Shown one piece after another: positions 42,034 through 51,815 of a stretch of DNA of 64,000 nucleotides. The notes beneath the pieces were generated by a model. The model was not told where the DNA came from, searched no databases, and saw only the letters and a list, made by a program, of their open reading frames with translations. This DNA comes from Ochromonas danica. Lineage: Eukaryota > Sar > Chrysophyceae > Chromulinales > Chromulinaceae. The stretch spans positions 1-64,000 of the forward strand of contig VKHL01000101.1 of the NCBI GenBank assembly GCA_015146655.1, given 5' to 3'. The position numbers were made by a program, and so were the translations under genes. How positions within the stretch are numbered: position 1 is the first letter of the stretch; every line of letters begins with the position of its first letter.

Positions 42034-42643
42034 CACTGATGATTGATTGTTCTACAAGCAAGTAGTCTATTGTATTGTTCTGGTTTCTTTGCAGGGTGAG
42101 TCTTAGTTTTGGTCTAGACCATGTTTTTCAATGCTTTGCTATGCTGTGCTGTGCTTTGTGTCGTGGTGTGCTCTGCTGAGTCACGCCCCTTCAGCCGCCA
42201 GCCTCTCTACAGCCTTGTCTGGTCTACAGTTAGTTAGTCTACTACTACATTGTGACAAGGTAGCTTGGGATTGCAAGTTTAACTAATTATATGTACATCA
42301 CACAGATAAAGAAAATGAGGTAGAGAGAGAGGAAGTGAGCGAGGGAGAGAGAAAGAGAAGGCAACCAGCCACACACCACGAGATTATTGCAAGAGGACGA
42401 AGCTTAGTTTCACTGTCATTCAATCAAATTGAAATATATTGACCATCGCAAGCATAAAGAAACAAAGTCCTGTGGAGGACATTGATTATAATGATCTAAA
42501 CACACTAAGCAATAATCCAACAAATGAAACATAAGTGATATCCAATATCAAACAATTAACATTCTTCATCCAGCAAGTTCAAATGAATTCTTATTCTCCT
42601 CACCAAGTAACTCTTTGTTTCAGTTATTTCTCCTTCCAATGAC
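42034..42643. other. Intergenic, purine/pyrimidine-biased low complexity
   Basis: 610 bp between minus-strand genes. TGCTATGCTGTGCTGTGC at 42138-42157 and a GA-rich run (GAGAGAGAGGAAG type) at 42322-42360 are the only notable parts. Confidence 0.5.
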
Positions 42644-43813
42644 TTATGCAACACCATGCTCACGCCAATCTTCAAGTATTTCATAGACATACTCATCCGT
42701 TGTCTGTCTCTGCATTGGAGGGTGTTCTTCTACTACTTCTTCCTGCTGAAAGAAATCCAATCCCCCCTCCAGATCTGCAATCAAATTATCAATATCTGCT
42801 AAGCACACTGAGCTCGATCGACTAAAGCTGCCTATCGAATGGATGGACAAGAAGCGGGGAATCTCCATTTCGAAGTCCGTCATGTTCGTGTCATCAGATG
42901 AGGCCCCAGGATCAACTTTGATATTCAAAGCAAAGAAGCGCCCTACATCCGCTGGCATAATAGAATGTGACGATGAATGGGAAGCAATATTCGCAGTCAC
43001 AAGAGGGGGAGGAATAGGTAATAATTGGTTGGCATTCTCGACGCTATCCGTGGACATCGCCATACTCTGTTCAATAGAGAAAGCAGAGGCTTCCAGTGTA
43101 GGAGAAGAAGAACGAGACACTGTTGGATCAGGGAGAACAGGAGGAGTGGAAGGAGTAGGGAGAGAAGGGGGGAGTTCACTATGCTTCTCTCTCTTCTTTG
43201 AACTTCGCGGGGCACGATTAATCCCCGTGAGGAAATGATAGATTAGATGTCTTCTCTTTGCCTCAGGTCCTAATCCAGACCAACCACCTTCTAAACATTT
43301 CTCAAATCCACTTAAAATAGCTGCAGCACGCATACTAACCACTTTGTTAGGAGGTTCGCGTAACAATTTGATGGCATACTTGAGATAATTCGCAAAAATC
43401 AATAAACCTTGCCATTCTGCTTCATTATCACTTGCTAATGGACTAGCTTTCTTAAATTTTTGAAAAGGATTTTCTTCAACTTTTACTGCATTTTGATCTA
43501 ATAAAGAGGTCATAGTGACATGATCGAGAAAGATAGCACGAAGTTCATCCACATTGGCAATAGGTTGGACTTCATTCTCTGGACTTATCATATAGGTCAG
43601 AATAAACTGAGCTAAAACAAGTGCTTTTAAAGTATTAATCTCATTCTCACGTTGAGAAATAGAGGAAGCAGGAGGAAGGAATGTTTCTGGATGAATTCCT
43701 AAGAGATCTAAAAGATTAGTACTATCCAGCTTCCCTTCAATCTTCATTGACTGAATAGGACGAAGTGCTTCTTCGATAAGAGGATAATAACGATGTTGAT
43801 ATAGACCTGCCAT
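42644..43813 (-). CDS. Hypothetical protein, helical N-half, Ser/Pro-rich C-half
   Basis: 389 residues from the first ATG (43813); a TTG-led extension to 43840 is less likely. Not recognised. The first 210 residues look like a compact helical domain (LYQHRYYPLIEEALRPI, LVLAQFILTYMI, WQGLLIFANYLKYAIKLLREPPNKVVSMRAAAILSGFEKCLEGGWSGL in pieces). Residues about 215-320 are Ser/Pro-rich and disordered. The end carries LADIDNLIADLEGGLDFF and YVYEILEDWREHGVA, acidic amphipathic helices that could bind partners. No signal peptide or membrane segment. Confidence 0.6.
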   Translation of the reverse strand: MAGLYQHRYYPLIEEALRPIQSMKIEGKLDSTNLLDLLGIHPETFLPPASSISQRENEINTLKALVLAQFILTYMISPENEVQPIANVDELRAIFLDHVTMTSLLDQNAVKVEENPFQKFKKASPLASDNEAEWQGLLIFANYLKYAIKLLREPPNKVVSMRAAAILSGFEKCLEGGWSGLGPEAKRRHLIYHFLTGINRAPRSSKKREKHSELPPSLPTPSTPPVLPDPTVSRSSSPTLEASAFSIEQSMAMSTDSVENANQLLPIPPPLVTANIASHSSSHSIMPADVGRFFALNIKVDPGASSDDTNMTDFEMEIPRFLSIHSIGSFSRSSSVCLADIDNLIADLEGGLDFFQQEEVVEEHPPMQRQTTDEYVYEILEDWREHGVA

Positions 43814-44125
43814 CCTCTTTCGATTAGCTAATTGGACCAAATTGGACTGGACGAGTTAATTCTGTGGCACAAGATGGAATTTGGATCCTCTCCGTTCACC
43901 ACCCCTGTCGCCAGATCTGGATATTTGGAAATCTAGGAGCCTGCTGTCTCCTCTTCGTGAATAGCAAGGCATCAATCAACAAGTTATATATGCACATGTA
44001 TTGAATCTATTACTAACTATGACCAACAAGGCATGAAGGAGGAGAGAAGGGAAGATAACTATCTACAGGAAGGTAATAACCCTTTGATCTACTGGACCAC
44101 ACAGTGCTTGTTGCTGTATGGTTAT
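43814..44125. other. Intergenic, nothing recognised
   Basis: 312 bp between two minus-strand genes, no feature seen. Confidence 0.4.
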
Positions 44126-45179
44126 TTATATAGTCTCCATGGTAAGGACAGGAGTGGCATTCTCTGCATGAGCTGCAGCAGCAGCCGCTTCTAACGCTTT
44201 TCGCTCATTGTGTGTCTCTATAACTTCCGAATCAACGTTAATCAGCTTCTGCTTGGCCTTGGCCAGTTCTTCTTGTAGATGTTGCTGGATGGAGCTAAGG
44301 ATCTCCAAGTCTAGACTCTCATCAAAGTTTGCATAGTGTTCCTAATCCGATTCGTCATGGGAAGAGTGAGCACTCAAATGGTCTGTGAGCGAAAACTGAT
44401 AAAGGAACTTACAGGGAAAGCAGTCGGTTTTCTGGGTCCTGACGGCTGCAAACTGGCAAGCGTTGACCCGTTATACTGCATGAGTTGTGCATGGAAAGTT
44501 GCATGAGGATCGGCAAAGACGATTTCATCGTAGTTTTCCGCCACTACCGGCTACCATAAAAACATCGAAAACAGATGCCACTGAGAATTATCATATATAG
44601 GAAAGCAAAGTGTAGCTCACCTTCTTGGCAGACATTTGCTGCTGAGTGACAGGTGGGTAGAGGCGAATCTGATGGAAAAGATCGACTGGTTGCTCTTCAG
44701 GGTCCTTGAAGAATATTCGAATACCTGCTTCAAACTCACCCCAACCAGTCTCTACAATTTCAAAAGGTGCTTGTGTCACCTCTGTCAGATTGTCCCCCCA
44801 AACACACAAAACCACACAAAACACACACACACACACAGAGTGAGTGAGTGAGTGAGTGAGTGAGTGAGTGAGTGAGTGGTGAGGAACAGATAGAGAGAGG
44901 GAGAGCAGCTGACCTCGTATAGGATTAGGAAAGCTTGGATGTAAAGTGAAAGCAACTTTTTCAACAAAAGTGGAGAGGTCTTCATCTTGAGGTCCTCGTA
45001 GATAGAGAGTCCAGCGATGTGTGCAAAACTCTTCTGCCTTCTTACCCAGATAGAAGGCCATGGACCCTGAATCATCATATCATTCCTTTTAACTTATTAA
45101 GAACTACCAAAAACAGAAGATTGATAAACAAACCATAGATAATAGGGCATATAACGACCGTGTTTTGCATTCGACTCAT
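44126..45179 (-). CDS. YEATS-domain protein, Yaf9/GAS41 type
   Basis: Five exons on the minus strand: 45179-45134, 45066-44914, 44781-44621, 44550-44413, 44341-44126 (237 residues). Joins restore the family sequence: VVICPIIYG|SMAFYLGKKAE, HPSFPNPIR|EVTQAPFEIVETGWGEF and MSAKK|PVVAENYDEIVF. The YEATS core residues W-T-L-Y-L-R-G, LHPSF and ETGWGEFE (acyl-lysine-binding aromatic Trp) are present, then FFKDPEEQPVDLFHQIRLYPP. The C-terminal exon is the usual coiled coil (LAKAKQKLINVDSEV). Yaf9/GAS41 reads acetyl-lysine and sits in both NuA4 and SWR1/SRCAP complexes. Intron 2 is filled by CA and GAGT repeats. Confidence 0.92.
44801..44878 (+). repeat. Compound (CA)n-(GAGT)n microsatellite inside a YEATS intron
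   Basis: CA-rich repeats at about 44801-44835 run straight into ten or so GAGT units to 44878, all within intron 2 of the YEATS gene. On the gene strand the GT-rich part lies close to the acceptor. Confidence 0.95.
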
Positions 45180-45510
45180 TCTTCAGCAATTATTTGGGTT
45201 TGGTTGGGTTGGAGGTTGAAAAACAGCTTTTATCATTGAACAAAAACACTATTAACTTAAGAAGAAGATGGCGGTTATGTTGTCCATGCGCTGGATGAAG
45301 AGAACAAAGAAGAGAACAACGAAGACAAACGAAGGAATCAACTGATCGGATCAACAGAGAGGTCAGTTAATTGCAAATCAGGCACGAGAAGTCAGACATA
45401 ATAGTCATTATCTTCAATTCTACTTTTTTCTATTTCCCCCCTGAAAACAAGTAAAAGCAATCGAAACAAACAAGCAAACAAACAACAACAACAAAGCACA
45501 ACACGACAAT
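45180..45510. promoter_or_regulatory. Bidirectional intergenic region YEATS/DUF1350
   Basis: 331 bp between divergent starts, with CAAACAAACAAACAACAACAA just before the DUF1350 start and a GGTTTGGTTGGGTTGG run near 45196. Confidence 0.4.
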
Positions 45511-47976
45511 ATGGTCAATCTACTTTGGACTATCTTCTCTTTAATAACACCAAAGTCTATTCATCATCATTCTATATCAAAAGGAGGTAAGAGAATATAT
45601 TTGCACATAGAAGATGTTAAATATTAATTAACATTGTTTTTGTTTTTTGTTGTTGTTGAGCAGATCTTTCACCACGTCGTACCATACATTGGGAAGTGGA
45701 TCCTTTTGCTAGTTTTCATGGACAAGGTTATATTAGTAATAATCATATTGATTCTTTTGCACGTCCTTCTTCCTCTCCAGTGCAAAGAAAAGCAATGCAA
45801 TCAAACAATCAGAACATTCCTGTTAACCCAACAACAACTCCCAAGAGTTCCACCACTTCAACTACTACCACTACCACAAAGAGTACTAAGAAGAAAGTGA
45901 AGAAGTTGTTTCCTGGTTTAGAGAAAACTATTGGACTTGGTTTATCAGATCGTTGGCAGGAAGTGGAAGGTGGAGGATATCTTCTCTATCCACCTGAACA
46001 TGTCCCACCTGTGGCTATTATACATTTTATTGGTGATGCTTTTGTTGGAAGTGCACCACAAGTGACCTATCGATATTTACTCGATTTACTCTCATTACAA
46101 GGGTTTCTAATTGTTACTACTCCCTATAAATTGGATGTAGATTATGTACGCATTTGTGATACAATTTTGTTATCCTTTGAAGAGATTTATAATAAGAACT
46201 TGACAACTTATCATCACTTACCTATTATTGGAGTAGGGCATGGTTGTGGTGCTGTCTTACATTCATTAGTTTCTTCCTTATTTCCTGATTATCCCAAAGC
46301 TGCCAATATCCTCTTGGCTTATTCGACTCAACCAATCTCTCATATTATACCAGCTTTTGATGAACTCTTTGTACCTTTATTTAAGCAATTAGCTCATCTG
46401 ACAAGTCATCCTCATTTACTTTCTTCCAAGGTTATACAAGAAATGGTTCGTTATTCTCAACGTTATCTCAATATTGCCTATGAACTCTATGCCTCCTCTC
46501 AATTGAGTCCAGCTTTCATCACTGATGAAGTTGTTCCTTTGATTCAACAGGGGGTTGGTATGCTTGATCAAGTACCTCCTCTTGTACAAGTGTTAGCCTC
46601 TTCTTCATCGACCACTTCCAACTTTTCTCCAACACCTCTTCATACAAAGGAAGTGCTTCGTTTAATGTATCGTTGTCCTCAAACCTTTATAGTTGCCTTT
46701 GCTGGTGATGCTTTTGCCAAAGAATCTTTATCATTGGTTCAGCTTCTACAGGAGGCCAACACATTGTTCAAGATGAAGAAATCCAATCGACCTCGTCAAG
46801 ATATGATAGTTTCACACCTCATCTTACCAGGTGGTAGAATGACTCCTTGTAGTCAAAGCATATTCGTGGATTTATTAAAGTTGTTTCCTCTGTATAACAA
46901 CTCCTCCACTAGTGTAACTGGCAAGACCCCCAAAATTGCAGATGATCGAAAACAAGCGAACAGCAACAGCAGTCAGAGCGTGTTGGAACAGATCCTGAAG
47001 TTCTTGCCTGAGACTTACGATCGACTTGTACAGACTTTTGATACTTCCTATCTTTCCCAAGTTGAAGCTGTCGCTGATCAGCTTGGTCTTTTCATGAATG
47101 ATATTGCCTCTGCGGTACCTGGATCCTTAGAGGAACGAAAAGAGGAGATTGCAGCTTGGCAAGCAGCAACACGCGAAGCAGTGCAAGAGAGATTAACAAA
47201 GCTGAAAGCAGCGCGCATCGAACGCACTACCAGCGCATTACAGTCGCAACAGTCTTCCCCAGCTACCGCGTCGACAAATGCAGTTGCTTCGCGAAGTGTT
47301 TCTTCCTCGCGGTCTTCAACACTATCATCACCACCTTTGGCAGTAATTCAAGATGTTCCAGGGGATGAAGTAGGTCTTCGTGAAGCACTAGGTGAATCAA
47401 AAGCATCCTCTCGTCCTGTAAAGAAGACCAAGAAACAGAAAAAGAGAGATTCGACTTTTTCATCAATGTTAGTTGTGAAATACAATGTTGTTGATTTGGC
47501 AACATATTACTGATTTGATTGATGACCATTGCAGGTTGCTTCGAGCTCATGCTGCAAGTACTTCTGGCTTGCAGAAAGCTCAATCTTCGTTGACTGCCGC
47601 CTTGGTACTATTGGCAGGATTTGCTCAGCTTGCTCTTCTGCAAGTCGCTAGTGTGGCAACATGGGTGGGCCAAATAATTATGGAAAAGCTCCAGCCCTCC
47701 TTCGCCAACTTGGCATCCTTTTCCAAGGAGTTTTTGAAAGAGAGCTCGGGGAAGACTTGGCAGTTTCTTTCAGCTCAAGTTAATTCCGTCCAATTCTCTG
47801 CATCGACAGCTCAAAGAAAGGTTTCCAATGAGCTGATCCTAATATTCAGGAATCTATCCGTGTGGTGGAAAGCAGCGCCTTGGCAGCTCTGGACAATGGG
47901 AACACTGGCAAATATACTGCAGCATTTGATAATAGTATTCTTTCTTCGCTATGCTGTTCCGTTGAGAGTGAGATGA
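45511..47976 (+). CDS. DUF1350 alpha/beta-hydrolase-like protein with C-terminal membrane part
   Basis: Three exons: 45511-45586, 45664-47467, 47535-47976 (773 residues). The DUF1350 core (about residues 100-400) shows YLLYPPEHVPPVAIIHFIGDAF, GSAPQVTYRYLLDLLS, FLIVTTPYKLDVDY and PIIGVGHGCGAVLHSL. Relatives in cyanobacteria and plant plastids have a Ser at the elbow (GHSxG); here it reads GHGCG, so catalysis by that residue is unlikely. A long acidic/Ser-rich linker leads to a C-terminal exon with two hydrophobic spans (AALVLLAGFAQLALLQVA and GTLANILQHLIIVFFL). The N-terminus (VNLLWTIFSLITP) could be a leader. The last donor is AT|GTTAGT, chosen by phase. Confidence 0.8.
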
Positions 47977-48540
47977 TGAACGTTCTGTTTGCAACGCTTT
48001 TTGTTTCTATTGATGTGTAAGAGAATATCCGTACAGTTATTTTATCTAAAGCAGTAAATTCTTTTAGTAAATCACTACCACAACTGTTGACGGGACAGCA
48101 GCATTTTGTTTTGGTACTTATCGAACCTTGCAATAGGAATACTAAGGTAAAAGATGCTAGTACTGCGCGGCTATCACCTTCTCACCTGCTGCTTAATGTT
48201 TGACTTGTTGTGTAATAGATGTAATAGATGTAGTGCTACTCTGTAGAGTGTTGATGAGCACTACAAGATGCGAAAAACAAGATGGTTTTTGAACTTTCAC
48301 TGTTGAAGAGGTGCTTTCTACTACTTTAAACTGCGAAAAGCGGGGTTCTACTCGTCTGTTGCTCTGTGAAGGAAATGAATTCCGAACAATGAATTGGTCT
48401 AAATAACAGCACGATTTGTAGTAGTACTACCACTATTACAATTAATTACTACTACTATTACAGTAATTAGACAACTGCTATAGTCTAGTCTACTAGGGGG
48501 TGGTTAGAGAGTGGTGTAGTAGTAGTAGTAGTAGTAGACA
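47977..48540. other. Intergenic with TAG/GTA trinucleotide run
   Basis: 564 bp. ACTACTACTATTAC words near 48425-48460 and a (GTA)n run at 48516-48536 directly before the MFS ATG. No gene recognised. Confidence 0.5.
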
Positions 48541-50409
48541 ATGTTGTTGAGAAGAAGAACTGTTGGCCTACTGTCTGCTGGCTTTTGTCGTCATTCCATT
48601 GTACCCAATAATATACGATGGACATCTCCACAACTTCTCACCCTCTCTCACCATTATCATCATCTTCATAATCTTCATCGTGGTCCTTGTTGTTGTTCTT
48701 CTTCTTCTCGTCGTTTGATTCATTCACGTTCTGATGTCTTTCGATTGTTAGGATTACATTCCTTTGATGATCGAGAGATTTCTCAATCTTTTCAATTGCT
48801 TTCTCAAGCTAAAGAAACAATAACAACAAACACAACAAACATTGTGTCAAATTCCAAAGGTGCCAGCGGTGCCTCAGCCTCACTTGTCAGTTCTTCAAAT
48901 CATCATCTTCCTGCTGCTTCTGGTGCTTCTGCTGGTGCTGCTGTCCCTCTGACAACAACAACAACAGCAACTATTGCTACAGTGAATCCTAACCATGGAT
49001 TAATCGAACTATTTCGACAGAGTCAACTAACATCATCGTCATCATCGACATCGTTAACATCATCTTCTTCAGAGAAACAGACAAACATTGCCACTTTTCA
49101 GACATTTCTAGAAAAAGAAGGAATTCAATCTCAAGAATTGACATTAGAAGAATATAAAACAACAGTACGAGCTATAGGAGAGAAAATTGATCGTCGTATC
49201 TATTCTATTGGAATGAGTTTTCTCTTCAATGGATTAAGTGTAGGAATTATAATTCCTTGTATGCCACTCTTATCAGCACAATTACAATTACCACCTAGTG
49301 ATATGGGAATTATTGTTTCAGCCTTTGGTTTATCAAAACTATTAGGTAATATGCCATCTGCACATTTAGTTGAACGATTTGGTCGTAAAGTTGCAATTGA
49401 ATCAGGTATGATAGTCACGGGTCTAGGTGTTGGTTGTATTGGTCTGGCACTCTTACCTGGCTTTGGAGCGAATTGGTTAATAACTTGTCGACTTCTTTCT
49501 GGATTGGGTGTTAGTAGTTTCTTAGCAGGAGGGTTTATGTTTCTCTCTGATATTTCTACAACGCTTAATCGTACTCGAACTATGGCCCCTGCAATGGCCG
49601 CTTTCCATGCAGGTTGTGCTTTAGGCCCTGCCTTAGGAGGCGTTCTAGCAGATCGTTTAGGACTCCCGTATACCTATGGTCTTGTTGGATTAATGTTCTT
49701 TGGTAATGCAGTTCATAACTGGTTGACTATGGTGGAAACCCATCCTGCCAGTAGTCTAACACATGGGGATCAAGAAAAAGCAAATAGTCTTGGAGACAAG
49801 ATAAGGAAGGAATTTAACACATGGGGATCTTTATTACAAAATGGAGAACTTCGTGATATGATTGTATTGAATGGAGCCTTTTGGTTTGCATGGTCAGGTG
49901 CACAAATGACTCTTTTACCACTTTTCTTAGTTTCCAATCCTATTTACAGTCTGACACCAACAGAACTTGGAGCTTATTTTGCTGCTTCTTCAGTTGTATC
50001 ATTTCTATCTGCTCAACCAGTAGCCTATGTTGCAGATCGATTTAGTAAACCAGCAGTATTATTGACAGGATTAGGTTTGACTTCATCATGTATTCTACTG
50101 CTACCCCACACAACAGGTCTAACTCATCTATTCACTCTCTTAGTGCCTTTAGCCATTGGTTCAACAATGTTAAATGCACTTCCAACTTCTATGGTAACTG
50201 ATCTCTCAAGCGATTCTCAGAGAGCACAGGCACTTTCTCTATTACGAACAGCAGGTGATGTGGGACTTCTTGTCGGTGCTGCCTCGGCGGGTTTCTTGGC
50301 CACACATAGTAGTCTTGGAACTGCGTTTGCTACAGATGGTGGTATATTACTTTCTGTCATGGTAGCTTATGGGTATAGTTGTTATCGTCGATATCGAAAG
50401 CTTCTGTAG
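48541..50409 (+). CDS. Major facilitator superfamily transporter with long N-terminal extension
   Basis: A 622-residue single exon. The first 215 residues are not membrane: basic start MLLRRRTVGLLSAG, His-rich and Ser/Thr-rich low complexity, and a short helical part, reminiscent of an organelle presequence plus linker. The twelve-helix MFS body begins near 218 with SFLFNGLSVGIIIPCMPLLS; the loop 2-3 signature appears as HLVERFGRKVAIE, and motif AGCALGPALGGVLADRLG follows in helix 5. The second half begins near WFAWSGAQMTLLPLF and repeats the signature as YVADRFSKPAVL. It resembles proton-coupled drug or metabolite exporters; substrate is not readable from sequence. Organelle location is inference. 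Confidence 0.85.
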   Translation: MLLRRRTVGLLSAGFCRHSIVPNNIRWTSPQLLTLSHHYHHLHNLHRGPCCCSSSSRRLIHSRSDVFRLLGLHSFDDREISQSFQLLSQAKETITTNTTNIVSNSKGASGASASLVSSSNHHLPAASGASAGAAVPLTTTTTATIATVNPNHGLIELFRQSQLTSSSSSTSLTSSSSEKQTNIATFQTFLEKEGIQSQELTLEEYKTTVRAIGEKIDRRIYSIGMSFLFNGLSVGIIIPCMPLLSAQLQLPPSDMGIIVSAFGLSKLLGNMPSAHLVERFGRKVAIESGMIVTGLGVGCIGLALLPGFGANWLITCRLLSGLGVSSFLAGGFMFLSDISTTLNRTRTMAPAMAAFHAGCALGPALGGVLADRLGLPYTYGLVGLMFFGNAVHNWLTMVETHPASSLTHGDQEKANSLGDKIRKEFNTWGSLLQNGELRDMIVLNGAFWFAWSGAQMTLLPLFLVSNPIYSLTPTELGAYFAASSVVSFLSAQPVAYVADRFSKPAVLLTGLGLTSSCILLLPHTTGLTHLFTLLVPLAIGSTMLNALPTSMVTDLSSDSQRAQALSLLRTAGDVGLLVGAASAGFLATHSSLGTAFATDGGILLSVMVAYGYSCYRRYRKLL

Positions 50410-50868
50410 TAGACTAATTCAACCAATTCTTATTGGAATTGTAGACTTTGTACATACTCTAATGGGAGGAAGGGGAAGAAGATGAAAGATAGATTTTAGT
50501 GTAGTATGAGAATAGAATGAAGAGAGATGTGTGGTTAACTTAAATGTAGAGCACTTCGTTCTACTTTGGTGTCATACTTGTACACATGATTGTTATGGTT
50601 GGAATGTGGTCACAGTATCTTCCATGGAACGCATGGATTAAATGCTTTATGATGAGCAGATATTCACCAGCAATCAAAATTGGAGTACCTTCCGAGATGA
50701 TATTACCACAGGCAGTTCTACAGTTCCACCATACATAGTCTAGGAACTAGCCATACAATCCAATTCACAATTATTAGGATGCGTGCGCTATATCAGAGTT
50801 ACCACGCATATTCCTGTGGAGGAAACGCTCAACAAAAACAAATTGTGGAAATCGATTGGTGAATAACG
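50410..50868. other. Intergenic, nothing recognised
   Basis: 459 bp between tandem genes; GA-rich start, otherwise featureless. Confidence 0.4.
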
Positions 50869-51705
50869 ATGAGTGGTAATGCTGCTTTACGAAGATGTCG
50901 ATCTTTTAATCTTCTTTCAACAGGTCCTATAGACTATCTAAAAGCTTGGAGTTATCAAAAAGCACTAGTAGAATCTTGTAATGAAGTTCGTAAAGCATCT
51001 CTACTAACAGCAGGTGGTGGTAATAATACTACTACGACCGATGCTTTGCTCTTTGTCAGTCATCCTCCAGTCTATACACTTGGTCGTGGTGCTGATACTT
51101 CAAATATACGATTTGAAATAGGTGGGAAAGATCAACCTTCAGTCTATAAGATAGAACGTGGTGGTGATGTAACATTTCATGGACCTGGACAATTAGTCAT
51201 TTATCCAATACTTGATCTAAATCATCATAAACGAGATTTACATTGGTATGTTAGAACATTAGAACAAAGTGTGATTGATGTTCTAAGAGATTGTTATGGA
51301 ATAGAAGGAAGCCGTGATGCTATTAATTCAGGTGTCTTTGTCAACAAACAAAAGATTTGTGCTGTTGGTATGACAGCAAGTCGTTGGATTACAATGCATG
51401 GATTAGCTTTGAATGTTCATTCTGATCTTTCTTATTTCCAAAGAATTGTTCCATGTGGGATTAATGCAGAAGGATATGGAGTGTGTCGATTACAGGATTT
51501 GGTTGGGTCAATGATGTCTTCGTCTGTCTCTGTGGAGAAGGTGGCGGAGCAAATGGCCGAGAGGTTAGCACAGAACTTTCAATTGGATTTAGTCGAGCAA
51601 GAGAAGCCTTTGGAGACTTTGGAGGCCTTGGTCAAGAACTATCCTGACATAGCGTCTAGCTTCCCTGTGAAGCAAGGTGGTAGTGATAGTTCCAGCAACA
51701 GTTGA
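50869..51705 (+). CDS. LIPT2: Octanoyltransferase (lipoyl synthesis), LipB
   Basis: A 278-residue single exon beginning MSGNAALRRCRSFNLLSTG, possibly an organelle leader. Family blocks: FVSHPPVYTLGRGADTSN, ERGGDVTFHGPGQLVIYPIL, the catalytic Lys in KICAVGMTASRWITMHGLALNV, and the catalytic Cys in RIVPCGI. LipB/LIPT2 moves octanoate from acyl carrier protein to lipoyl domains of the glycine cleavage H protein and 2-oxoacid dehydrogenases. The C-terminal 60 residues are helical. It converges with the SNF2 gene (110 bp apart). Confidence 0.95.
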   Translation: MSGNAALRRCRSFNLLSTGPIDYLKAWSYQKALVESCNEVRKASLLTAGGGNNTTTTDALLFVSHPPVYTLGRGADTSNIRFEIGGKDQPSVYKIERGGDVTFHGPGQLVIYPILDLNHHKRDLHWYVRTLEQSVIDVLRDCYGIEGSRDAINSGVFVNKQKICAVGMTASRWITMHGLALNVHSDLSYFQRIVPCGINAEGYGVCRLQDLVGSMMSSSVSVEKVAEQMAERLAQNFQLDLVEQEKPLETLEALVKNYPDIASSFPVKQGGSDSSSNS

Positions 51706-51815
51706 TGTCGTGGTAGTCTGCTAGTCTTTGTCATAGATAAAGTAACAGTTATACTTTACATCTACTTCAAAGGACGGGGAAGTTAGTACAAATAGTTGGT
51801 AGAGGGAACTTCTTG

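Noticed and set aside
50736-50751. 16-base match TACATAGTCTAGGAAC to the DUF218 genes (13252, 15212)
   Set aside because: The flanks do not match beyond it; in 64 kb of biased sequence a lone match of this size is weak evidence of a relic.
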